Shown here one piece after another: positions 41,011-48,660 of a DNA stretch of 64,000 bases (position 1 is the stretch's first letter; each line of letters begins with the position of its first letter). The notes beneath the pieces were generated by a model that worked only from the letters and a program-made list of their open reading frames with translations, had not been told where the DNA came from and ran no database searches. The DNA lies in the NCBI RefSeq assembly GCF_028369295.1, contig NZ_JAQMYP010000024.1:62001-126000 (forward strand), written 5' to 3'. Origin of the DNA: Streptomyces sp. HD. Its GTDB lineage: Bacteria > Actinomycetota > Actinomycetes > Streptomycetales > Streptomycetaceae. The position numbers were made by a program, and so were the translations under genes.

Positions 41011-41496
41011 GTGGTCGTGAAGGACGCCGAACTGCCGTACCTGCGCCGCTGTGTCGAGCTCGCGGCCGAGGCGCTGGAGGTGGGGGACGAGCCCTTCGGC
41101 TCGGTTCTGGTGGGGGCGGACGGCGCGGTGCTCGCCCAGGACCACAACCGGGTTGCCTCGGGCGACCGTACCCGGCACCCCGAATTCGAGCTGGCACGCT
41201 GGTCCGCCGCCCACATGACGCCCGGGGAGCGGGCGGCGGCGACCGTGTACACCTCCGGTGAGCACTGCCCGATGTGCGCGGCCGCGCACGCCTGGGTGGG
41301 CCTCGGCCGCATCGTGTACGTCGCCTCCTCCGAGCAACTGGCCGGGTGGCTGGCCGAGTTGGGGGTGCCCGCCCCACCGGTCCGGACACTGCCGGTCCGG
41401 GAGGTCGCGCCGGGTGTGGCGGTGGAGGGTCCGGTGCCGGAGCTGACGGAGGACGTCCGGGCGCTGCACGTCCGGTTCCACCGGCGAACGGGCTGA
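41011..41496 (+). CDS. Nucleoside/cytidine deaminase-like zinc protein
   Basis: 161 residues from GTG 41011, with GAGGTGG six bases before it; GTG 41017 is an alternative. The zinc deaminase motifs are DRTRHPEFELARW (HPE in place of the usual HAE) and SGEHCPMCAAAHAW (PCxxC variant HCPMC). This is the CDA fold used by guanine, cytosine and tRNA-adenosine deaminases. FGSVLVGADGAVLAQDHNRV fits the guanine-deaminase/TadA-like branch. The natural substrate is uncertain. Confidence 0.86.
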   Translation: MVVKDAELPYLRRCVELAAEALEVGDEPFGSVLVGADGAVLAQDHNRVASGDRTRHPEFELARWSAAHMTPGERAAATVYTSGEHCPMCAAAHAWVGLGRIVYVASSEQLAGWLAELGVPAPPVRTLPVREVAPGVAVEGPVPELTEDVRALHVRFHRRTG

Positions 41497-41575
41497 CCGG
41501 GCAGGCGTTTCGGGTGCCGCGGTGTCAGGGTCCGTTCAAGATGCAAGCGATCGTCCGGGGTGCCTACGATCGAAA

Positions 41576-44500
41576 GTGGACTCAGACCAGGTCGACGGCC
41601 CGGTCTCCTCCGACAGGGGGAGGCGCTTGCCCTTGCGTTCGGCTAAGCGGCTGATGATCGCCTACATCGCGTTGGTCGCCGTGGCCACGATCGTCTACAT
41701 GACGGTCCCCGCCGCGCTCGCCCCGGTGTGGGCCGTCATCGGTCTGGGGGGCGTCGCCGCGATGCTGATCGGCACCCATCTGCACCGCCCTGTCCATCGC
41801 TGGCCCTGGTGGGTACTGGCGGCCGGACTGCTCGCCTTCATCGCGGGCGACACCTACTACAACGTCATGGAGGCCTACTTCGACGCCTCCAACCCGTTCC
41901 CCTCCCCCGCCGACGCCTGCTACCTCGCCTGCTACGCCCTCTTCGCCATCGGCCTGTACGGCCTGGTGCGCTACCGCTGGGCCGGCCACGACCTGCCCAG
42001 TCTGCTCGACGCGCTGATCTTCACCGCGGGCCTCGCGCTGCCCGTGTGGGTGTTCCTGGTCCAGCCGCTGACCGAGATCGAGGGGCTGACCTGGGAGCAG
42101 CGGGTGATCAGCATCGCCTACCCGCTCGGTGATGTGCTGGTGCTGGCGCTGCTGGCCCGGCTGCTGACGCCGGGCCCGGTGACCGGGCACAACCGGTCGG
42201 TGGGCCTGCTGGTCGTCGGCACACTGACGCTGCTCTGCTTCGACATCGCGTACGGCATCCTGCAGCTCAACGACTTGTGGCAGACGGGAACCCTGGTCGA
42301 CTCCGGGTGGATCGTCTTCTACACGGCGTGGGGCCTGGCCGCGCTGCACCCGGCCATGGTCGAGCTGACCGCGTCCGTGCCCCTGCGTGAGTCCCTGCTC
42401 CCACCGCCGCACCGGATCCTGATGCTGGCCGTGGCCACCTTCATCGCCCCGGCGATCCTGCTGCACGAGGGCATCAAGGAGAAGCCGCACGGCGTCCCGG
42501 TGATCGCCGCCTTCTCCGCTGTGCTGTTCTTCCTGGTCATCCTGCGTCTGGCCGGCATGGTCGTGGCCCATCGCCGGGCGGTGGAACGGGAGCTGGTACT
42601 GCGCGCGGCGGGAGCCTCACTGGTCTCGGCGGTCCGCCACGAGGAGGTCGAACGCTCCTGCGAGGCCGCCGCCGACCGGCTGCTCGGCCCCACCGTCCGC
42701 CACCGCACCCTGGTGCTGCCGGCCGAGCGGGCCGCCGGGCTCACCCCGCGCCGCGCCCAGCTGGTGGACGTCGACTCGCTGGACGCCGACATCGCGGCCG
42801 GGCTGAGCGGCTTCACCTCCGCCCTGGTGTGCCCCATGACCCCGCCCGACCGTCCGGCCGGGGACATCCCGGGCGTGCTGCTGGTCGCCGGTCCGCCCAG
42901 GCGGCTCGCGGAGACACGGAGCTCGCTGGAGATCCTCGCCTCGCACGCGGGCCTCGCCAAGGAACGCGTCAAGCTGCGCCAGGAGATCATCCGCCGGGAG
43001 AGCGAGGCGTACTTCCGCACCCTCGTGCGCAACGCCTCCGACGTCATCCTGATCCTGGAGGACGACGACACGATCCGGTACGTGAGCCCGTCCGCCGCGT
43101 CCGTGTTCGGCAGCACGGACCTGGCCGGCCAGCCGCTGCCGGACCTCGTGGATCCCCGGGACCGGCACCGCGCGGCCCGGCAGCTGGCGGCCGTACGCGA
43201 GATCGGGCCGCGGGCCACCCACGACCACTGGTGGGTGCGGCACCCGGAGGGGCGGGTCGAGGTGGAGGTGCGGTGCAGCGACTTCCGGGACGAGCGCACC
43301 GTGGCCGGGCTGGTCGTCACCCTGCGGGACGTCACCGAACAGCGGCGGCTGGAGCACGAGCTGACCGAGCGCGCCTTCCACGACTCGCTGACCGGCCTGC
43401 CGAACCGGACGCTGCTCCTTGAGCGCATCGAGCGGGCCCTGCTGCGCAGCCGCCGGGAGTCCTCGCTGACCTCGCTGCTCTTCATCGACCTGGACGACTT
43501 CAAGCTGGTCAACGACACGCTGGGGCACTCGGCCGGCGACCATCTGCTGCGGGACGTCGGCGCCCGGCTGTCGCAGACGCTGCGGCGCACCGACACCGCG
43601 GCACGCCTCGGCGGCGACGAGTTCGCCGTGCTGATGGAGGACGCGCGCGAGCCGCTCGACGCCGAGCTGCTGGCCGCGCAGGTGATCCAGACCCTGAGCA
43701 GGCCGTTCGTGCTGGGTGAGGAGTCGGTGACCGTCTCCGCCAGTGTGGGGGTGGCCACGGCGCGCGACAGCACGGACGCCGACGAGCTGCTGGGCCATGC
43801 CGACCTCGCGCTGTACGCGGCGAAGGCGGCGGGCAAGCGGCAGTGGCGCCGCTTCCAGCCCATGCTGCACACCCGCATGATCGAGCGGCACGATCTGCAG
43901 AGCCGGCTCGCCCGGGCCGTCGCCGGGAAGGAGTTCGCGCTGCGCTACCAGCCCGTCGTGGACATCACGGCGGGTGAGGTCGTCGGCTTCGAGGCACTGG
44001 TCCGCTGGCCGCGCGCCCCGCACCGGCCGGTGACGCCGGAGCAGTTCATCTCGCTGGCCGAGGAGACCGGGCACATCACCGGGCTGGGGTCGTGGGTGCT
44101 GGAGAACGCGGTCCACGACATCGCCGGGCTGCAGCGGCTCCAGCGGCCGGAGGGACCGCCGTACGTCAGTGTGAACGTGTCCGCCCGCCAGTTCCGGGAC
44201 ACGGGGTTCGTGGACCAGGTCGGCCAGGCGCTGCGGACACCGGGGCTCGCGCCCGGGTCGCTGCAGCTGGAGCTGACCGAGACGGTGCTGCTGCGCCGCG
44301 ACGCGCAGATCCAGGCGGTGCTGCACGCCCTGAAGGATCTGGGCGTGCACATCGCGGTCGACGACTTCGGCACCGGGTTCTCCTCACTGCGGTATCTGCG
44401 GGACTTCCCCATCGACGTGCTGAAGATCGACAAGTCGTTCATCGACGACATCACCCGGGACTCCCAGCAGGTCGCACTCGTCGAGGGCATCGTGCGGATC

Positions 44501-45943
44501 GCCGACACGCTCGGGTTGCAGGTGATCGCCGAGGGCATCGAGGACCCCGCGCAGCGGGATCTCCTCGCGGGCATGGGGTGCCGGTTCGGGCAGGGCTTCC
44601 TGTTCGCGCGGCCGATGACGGTGGAGCAGAGCCGGCACGTGCTGCGCAAGGACGGGAGCCGCTTCGCGCCGGGCTCCGGTGTGGCGACACGGCCGCCCGA
44701 CCACCGGAACCTGCCGCTGCGCAGCAGGCGGGAGGCGCGCTGGATGGACCTCGACCATCTGCGGCGCACCAGTCCCATGAGCGACGCCGTCCTGGACGAG
44801 GTGCGCGGCCGGCACATCCGCAGCCGGGACCACTGGCTGATCGACTTCGCCTCCTGCAACTACCTCGGTTTCGACTGGGACCCGGAGATCGCCGCCCGGA
44901 TCCAGCCCGCCGTACGCGAGTGGGGCACGCACCCGAGCTGGTCGCGGCTGCTGGGCAGCCCGCGGCTGTACCCGGAGATCGAGGAACGGCTCACGGCACT
45001 GCTGGGCGCCCAGGACGCACTGCTGCTGCCGACACTGACCCTCATCCACGCCTCGGTGATCCCGGTCCTCGCCGACGAGGGGAACGTCTTCGTCGAGGCG
45101 ACCGCGCACCGGACGGTGTACGACGGCTGCCTCGTCGCCCGCAGTCAGGGCGCCAACCTGCGCCGCTTCCACGCCGACCGGCCCGACGAGCTCGACTCGC
45201 TGCTGGCGACGGCACCGTCCGGGTCGCCCCGGCTGGTCTGCCTGGACGGCGTCAACAGCATGACCGGCAACATCTGCGACCTGCCCACGCTGGCCGCCGT
45301 GTGCCGCGACCGGGACGCCACCCTGTACGTGGACGACGCGCACGGCTTCGGTGTGATCGGCGAGCGCGGTCCGGACGAGTCCTGTCCGTACGGCATGCGC
45401 GGCAACGGGCTGGTCCGGCACACCGGCGAGTCCTACGACCGCATCGTCCTGGTCGCCGGTTTCTCCAAGGCGTACTCCTCGCTGCTGGCCTTCCTCGCCC
45501 TGCCCACGGACCTCAAGAACCGGCTGAAGACGGCCGCCGCGCCCTACCTCTACTCGGGCCCGTCGCCCACGGCGTCCCTGGCCACCGCACTCGCCGGTCT
45601 GGACGTCAACGACCGGCGCGGGGACGCCCTGCGCGCCGACCTGTACCGCAGGACGGTCCGGGTCCTGGACCACCTGGACGCGCTGGGCGTCGGCACCCTC
45701 AACACCGACCGGCTGCCCATCATCGAGATCCCCCTCGCCGATCCGGCCGACCTGGACTCGGTCGCGGCGTTTCTGTGGCAGGAGGGCATCTATGTGACGC
45801 TGGCCGCCTATCCCCTCGTACCGCGCGACCGGGTGGGTTTCCGCGTCCAGGTCACGGCGCTCAACTCCGACGACGACATCGACCGGCTGACCGGCGCGCT
45901 GACCCGTCTGTCCGCGCGGTTCCCGCTGCGCCCGAAGAGCTGA
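41576..45943 (+). CDS. Membrane-PAS-GGDEF-EAL protein fused to an alpha-oxoamine synthase-like PLP enzyme
   Basis: A single open frame of 1455 residues. Residues 25-330 hold about nine membrane helices; 479-600 a PAS domain; GGDEF is intact at 679-683 with an RxxD inhibitory site (RRTD) five residues before; EAL is at 806-808 with the rest of the phosphodiesterase motifs (VSVNVSARQF, ELTE, DDFGTGFSSLRYL, IAEGIE). From about 1070 the chain becomes a class II aminotransferase-fold enzyme: DFASCNYLGFDWDPEI, RLLGSPRLYPEIEERL, VDDAHGFGVIGERGP and the PLP lysine K1298 in AGFSKAYSS. This is close to AONS/CqsA-type acyl-CoA:amino-acid condensing enzymes. GTG 41576 is chosen as a possible leaderless start (TACGAT at 41565); TTG 41633 behind GGGGGAGG is a good alternative. 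An internal ATG 44744, with GGGAGG eight bases upstream, could make the enzyme alone. Confidence 0.88.
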   Translation: MDSDQVDGPVSSDRGRRLPLRSAKRLMIAYIALVAVATIVYMTVPAALAPVWAVIGLGGVAAMLIGTHLHRPVHRWPWWVLAAGLLAFIAGDTYYNVMEAYFDASNPFPSPADACYLACYALFAIGLYGLVRYRWAGHDLPSLLDALIFTAGLALPVWVFLVQPLTEIEGLTWEQRVISIAYPLGDVLVLALLARLLTPGPVTGHNRSVGLLVVGTLTLLCFDIAYGILQLNDLWQTGTLVDSGWIVFYTAWGLAALHPAMVELTASVPLRESLLPPPHRILMLAVATFIAPAILLHEGIKEKPHGVPVIAAFSAVLFFLVILRLAGMVVAHRRAVERELVLRAAGASLVSAVRHEEVERSCEAAADRLLGPTVRHRTLVLPAERAAGLTPRRAQLVDVDSLDADIAAGLSGFTSALVCPMTPPDRPAGDIPGVLLVAGPPRRLAETRSSLEILASHAGLAKERVKLRQEIIRRESEAYFRTLVRNASDVILILEDDDTIRYVSPSAASVFGSTDLAGQPLPDLVDPRDRHRAARQLAAVREIGPRATHDHWWVRHPEGRVEVEVRCSDFRDERTVAGLVVTLRDVTEQRRLEHELTERAFHDSLTGLPNRTLLLERIERALLRSRRESSLTSLLFIDLDDFKLVNDTLGHSAGDHLLRDVGARLSQTLRRTDTAARLGGDEFAVLMEDAREPLDAELLAAQVIQTLSRPFVLGEESVTVSASVGVATARDSTDADELLGHADLALYAAKAAGKRQWRRFQPMLHTRMIERHDLQSRLARAVAGKEFALRYQPVVDITAGEVVGFEALVRWPRAPHRPVTPEQFISLAEETGHITGLGSWVLENAVHDIAGLQRLQRPEGPPYVSVNVSARQFRDTGFVDQVGQALRTPGLAPGSLQLELTETVLLRRDAQIQAVLHALKDLGVHIAVDDFGTGFSSLRYLRDFPIDVLKIDKSFIDDITRDSQQVALVEGIVRIADTLGLQVIAEGIEDPAQRDLLAGMGCRFGQGFLFARPMTVEQSRHVLRKDGSRFAPGSGVATRPPDHRNLPLRSRREARWMDLDHLRRTSPMSDAVLDEVRGRHIRSRDHWLIDFASCNYLGFDWDPEIAARIQPAVREWGTHPSWSRLLGSPRLYPEIEERLTALLGAQDALLLPTLTLIHASVIPVLADEGNVFVEATAHRTVYDGCLVARSQGANLRRFHADRPDELDSLLATAPSGSPRLVCLDGVNSMTGNICDLPTLAAVCRDRDATLYVDDAHGFGVIGERGPDESCPYGMRGNGLVRHTGESYDRIVLVAGFSKAYSSLLAFLALPTDLKNRLKTAAAPYLYSGPSPTASLATALAGLDVNDRRGDALRADLYRRTVRVLDHLDALGVGTLNTDRLPIIEIPLADPADLDSVAAFLWQEGIYVTLAAYPLVPRDRVGFRVQVTALNSDDDIDRLTGALTRLSARFPLRPKS

Positions 45944-45950
45944 GCCCGCG

Positions 45951-46679
45951 ATGATCACACACAACGACGACGTGGACTGGGACAACTGGCCGGTGGCGGA
46001 CTATCTCGCCGAGAACTACCGCGAGGTGCACCCCTCCGACGCCGCGGTCATCACCCACCACTCGGCGTTCTACCGCCGTCTCCCGCCGGGTTCGCTCGGC
46101 TGCTCGGTGGAGTTCGGGGCGGGCCCCAACCTGTATCCGCTCATCCTCGCGGCCGGGGCCAGCCGCCGGGTCGACGCGGTGGAGGCGGGCGCCGGCAACG
46201 TCGCCTATCTGGAGCGGCAGCTCCTGGTCGAGCCCGACGCGAGCTGGCTGCCGTTCCACGCGCTGTGCCGTCGGCTCAACCCCGACCTGCCCGCGACCCT
46301 GGCCGGGGCACTGGCCCAGGTACGCGTCGTGCACGGCGACGTCCGCGAGCTCCCGCCGGGCGGCTACGACCTGGCGTCGATGCACTTCGTCGCCGAGGGC
46401 GCCACCGAGGACTACGCCGAGTTCGCCGAGTTCTGCCGGGCGTTCGTCCGGAGTGTGGCGCCGGGCGGGTACCTGGTGGCGGCCTTCATGGAGAACATGC
46501 CGACCTACCGCATCGGCCCCGCCTCACGCTGGCCGGGCTGCCCGGTGAACCCGGACCTCGTCACGGAGGTGTTCGCCCCGCTGACCAGCGAATTGGATGT
46601 CACCCGCATCGACACCGACCCGACGCTGCCGGACTACGGGGACTCCGGGATGGTGCTGCTGGCGGGGCGCACGCGCTAG
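45951..46679 (+). CDS. SAM-dependent methyltransferase, SCO2525/NNMT-like
   Basis: 242 residues from ATG 45951, only seven bases after the fusion protein's stop, so the two are almost surely co-expressed. The opening VDWDNWPVADYLAENYREVH and VEFGAGPNLYPLILAAGASR (SAM-binding glycine loop) resemble the Streptomyces SCO2525 family and the NNMT/PNMT/TEMT group. DLASMHFVAEGATEDYAEF and PGGYLVAAFMENMPTYRIG follow. These enzymes usually methylate small amines or N-heterocycles. Here the likely substrate is the product of the upstream PLP domain, an alpha-aminoketone or its derivative; this is inference from adjacency. Confidence 0.87.
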   Translation: MITHNDDVDWDNWPVADYLAENYREVHPSDAAVITHHSAFYRRLPPGSLGCSVEFGAGPNLYPLILAAGASRRVDAVEAGAGNVAYLERQLLVEPDASWLPFHALCRRLNPDLPATLAGALAQVRVVHGDVRELPPGGYDLASMHFVAEGATEDYAEFAEFCRAFVRSVAPGGYLVAAFMENMPTYRIGPASRWPGCPVNPDLVTEVFAPLTSELDVTRIDTDPTLPDYGDSGMVLLAGRTR

Positions 46680-47527
46680 CCGAGTTCCAGGGAAGTGACG
46701 CCGAAGACGCGCTCCTGGGCGTACGGCCGTACGGGGCCCGTGTACATGCGGGCCGTTTCGAAGGAGGGGGTGAACCCGGCCTGCTCGGCGAGGGCGACGG
46801 CCGCCGCATTGGTCTCGGGCACGTCGATGGCGACCTCCCGGCCGGCCGCCTGTGCGGTCAGGGCCGCGAACAGGGCCCGTGCGTCCTCGGCGGTGTCGGC
46901 GAAGAGCGGGCCGATGCGCGGGCAGTCGTGGCCGGGGCGGATCACGCCGTAGCCGGTGACGCGGTCGCCGCTGCGGCGGACGACGGCGTGGTGTCCGGCG
47001 CCGGTGAGCCAGTGGGCGAGGAAGCGGGGGCGGTCGGCGGGGGTGCAGGTGGCGTCGTACGCGGTGATGTCATCGAGGTCCTGGGGCCGGACGACCCGGA
47101 CGTACGGTGCCTCGCCGGCAGGTGCGGTGCCGGTGAACCGGAAGGTCCGGTGGGCGAACTCGAAGCCGGAGCGGCGGTAGTTGTCCTGCTGGGCGACGAC
47201 CCCGTCCAGGCCGACGGTGCGGTTCTCGGCGTGTGCCAGCGCGGTCTTCCAGGTGGTGAGTCCATGGCCTCGGCCGCGTACGTCGGGGCGGACCAGGTAC
47301 CAGCCCAGGAAGGCGTAGTCGGAGCCGTGGTTGACGACGGAGATCGCCGAGACGGGCTCGCCGTCGATCCGGCCGATGAAGAAGCCCTCCGGGTCCTGCG
47401 CGAAGAAGGCGGCGCTGTCCGCGACTCCCGGGTTCCAGCCCTCGTCGACGGCCCAGCTGCGGACGACCGGCCAGTCGTCGAGGCCGGCCTGGGTGATGAC
47501 GAGGTCTTCGGGGGCCGGAGAGGCCAT
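46676..47527 (-). CDS. GNAT family N-acetyltransferase, two-domain
   Basis: 283 residues from ATG 47527. The first GNAT domain has FIGRIDGEPVSAISVVNHGS and the acetyl-CoA site YLVRPDVRGRGHGLTTWKTA. The second, about 190-270, is of the YitH/HolE-like type (GPLFADTAEDARALFAALTA, AVALAEQAGFTPSFETARMY). This tandem arrangement is common in actinobacterial GNATs of unknown substrate. It converges on the methyltransferase with a four-base overlap of the stop codons. Confidence 0.88.
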   Translation of the reverse strand: MASPAPEDLVITQAGLDDWPVVRSWAVDEGWNPGVADSAAFFAQDPEGFFIGRIDGEPVSAISVVNHGSDYAFLGWYLVRPDVRGRGHGLTTWKTALAHAENRTVGLDGVVAQQDNYRRSGFEFAHRTFRFTGTAPAGEAPYVRVVRPQDLDDITAYDATCTPADRPRFLAHWLTGAGHHAVVRRSGDRVTGYGVIRPGHDCPRIGPLFADTAEDARALFAALTAQAAGREVAIDVPETNAAAVALAEQAGFTPSFETARMYTGPVRPYAQERVFGVTSLELG

Positions 47528-47674
47528 GGGTGCGCTCCATTCCGTGGGGGGTTCGCGTGCACACGGTGATCGACCGTGCACGCAGCATCCTTTCGGATCG
47601 GCCGGGAGGGCGTCACGTCATGATCAAGCCGTTGCCGCACAAGGGGTTACGACCGGACGGGTGTGCGCATGACG

Positions 47675-47704
47675 AAGGCCCCACCGTCCGCCCGGTGGGG
47701 CCTT
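47675..47704 (-). terminator. 12-bp hairpin terminator after the chaplin gene
   Basis: AAGGCCCCACCG (47675-47686) pairs perfectly with CGGTGGGGCCTT (47693-47704), with a 6-nt loop. It lies 26 bp past the chaplin stop, and its symmetry would let it act in both directions. Confidence 0.8.
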
Positions 47705-47729
47705 GCGTGCCGCGCGTGCGAGGCGCGGG

Positions 47730-48389
47730 TCAGCTCACCGCCCGGGGGCTGAAGCGCCGGTACAGGATGGCGCCGCCCAACACGAGCACCGCGCCGCCCG
47801 CCGCGGCCGCGGCGAGGGTCTCGTCCGATCCCGTGTCGGCGAGGGCGCCCCTCGGGCCGTGGGGGACGAACGCGGGCGGCTCCGCCTTCGGACGCGGGTG
47901 GTGCGCCCTCGGCTTGGGCGCCGGCCTGGTGCTGGGGGACGGTCCGCCGCCGTTCACCGACTCGTTGCCGGTCGCCTCGTTGCCGACACCGACCACGTTC
48001 ACGGAGTTGCCGCTGACGTTCACCGGGAGGTGCACGGGGAGCTGGACGGTGTTGCCGGACACGACACCCGGCGAATCCTTTCCGCTTCCCTCGGCCGAGG
48101 CCCCGCCGCGCGCGGAGCCCTTCTTTGCGTCGCCGTCCTGGTTGGTGCACTTGTTGCCCATGGCGGGGTTGAGCAGCCCCACCACGTTCACGGTGTTCCC
48201 GCACACGTTCACCGGGACGTGCACCGGGAGCTGGACGGTGTTGCCGGACAGCAGTCCCGGGGAGTCGGCCGCGGCACCGTGGGCCGCGGAGGCAGCGTCT
48301 GCCGCAAAAGCGGCGGACACCGGGACCGTCACAGCCATCGCGCCGGTGGCGGCGAAGGCGATCACACCGTTTCGGGTAACCCGTTTCAT
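47730..48389 (-). CDS. Long chaplin with two chaplin domains and a sortase signal
   Basis: 219 residues from ATG 48389. A Sec signal ends at about residue 30 (VSAAFAADA). Chaplin domain 1 (about 43-83) has LLSGNTVQLPVHVPVNVCGN and NVVGLLNPAMGNKCTN with Cys63 and Cys81. Domain 2 (about 106-147) repeats VVSGNTVQLPVHLPVNVSGN, but both Cys are Ser (126, 144). A Pro-rich linker leads to LADTG (183-187), a membrane helix and an RRFSPR tail, the sorting signal for class E sortases. It should be linked to peptidoglycan and present amyloid-forming chaplin domains on aerial hyphae, as ChpA-C do. A BldN-like promoter is seen upstream. Confidence 0.93.
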   Translation of the reverse strand: MKRVTRNGVIAFAATGAMAVTVPVSAAFAADAASAAHGAAADSPGLLSGNTVQLPVHVPVNVCGNTVNVVGLLNPAMGNKCTNQDGDAKKGSARGGASAEGSGKDSPGVVSGNTVQLPVHLPVNVSGNSVNVVGVGNEATGNESVNGGGPSPSTRPAPKPRAHHPRPKAEPPAFVPHGPRGALADTGSDETLAAAAAGGAVLVLGGAILYRRFSPRAVS

Positions 48390-48439
48390 AGGTTCCCTGC
48401 CTTCCAGACATGGTCTCGGGCACCTCGCCCGCATCGGAT

Positions 48440-48467
48440 AAAACGCAAGGGAACCAATCGAGTTATG
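48440..48467 (-). promoter_or_regulatory. BldN-like promoter of the chaplin gene
   Basis: On the minus strand CATAAC (48467-48462), 16 bp, then CGTTTT (48445-48440) resembles the BldN consensus CGTAAC-N16-CGTT. Transcription would begin about 45 bases before the chaplin ATG. Chaplin genes are known BldN targets. The match is imperfect at both elements. Confidence 0.45.
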
Positions 48468-48660
48468 GCTTATCGGCCTTTCACCCCATCGAGTGGCACG
48501 CTTGTCGAACTAGTGGCAAAAACGCCCGATAGGAACGCAAGGGGCGCAGAGTACGCCCGTCCGGGCGGTCCCGCACGCCCGGAGGCGGTCGTTCCGGGGC
48601 CCGCTTATCGTGATCGAGGACGCCGTTTCCCGGTCCGCGACGGGCGTCCTGGAGGCATTC

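Noticed and set aside
41522..41575. GTG 41522 as the start of the large fusion protein
   Set aside because: No ribosome binding site and a weakly coding 18-residue extension; 41576 or 41633 are better.
42617..44350. 577-codon minus-strand frame inside the GGDEF-EAL region
   Set aside because: High-GC shadow; the plus strand carries intact GGDEF and EAL motifs.
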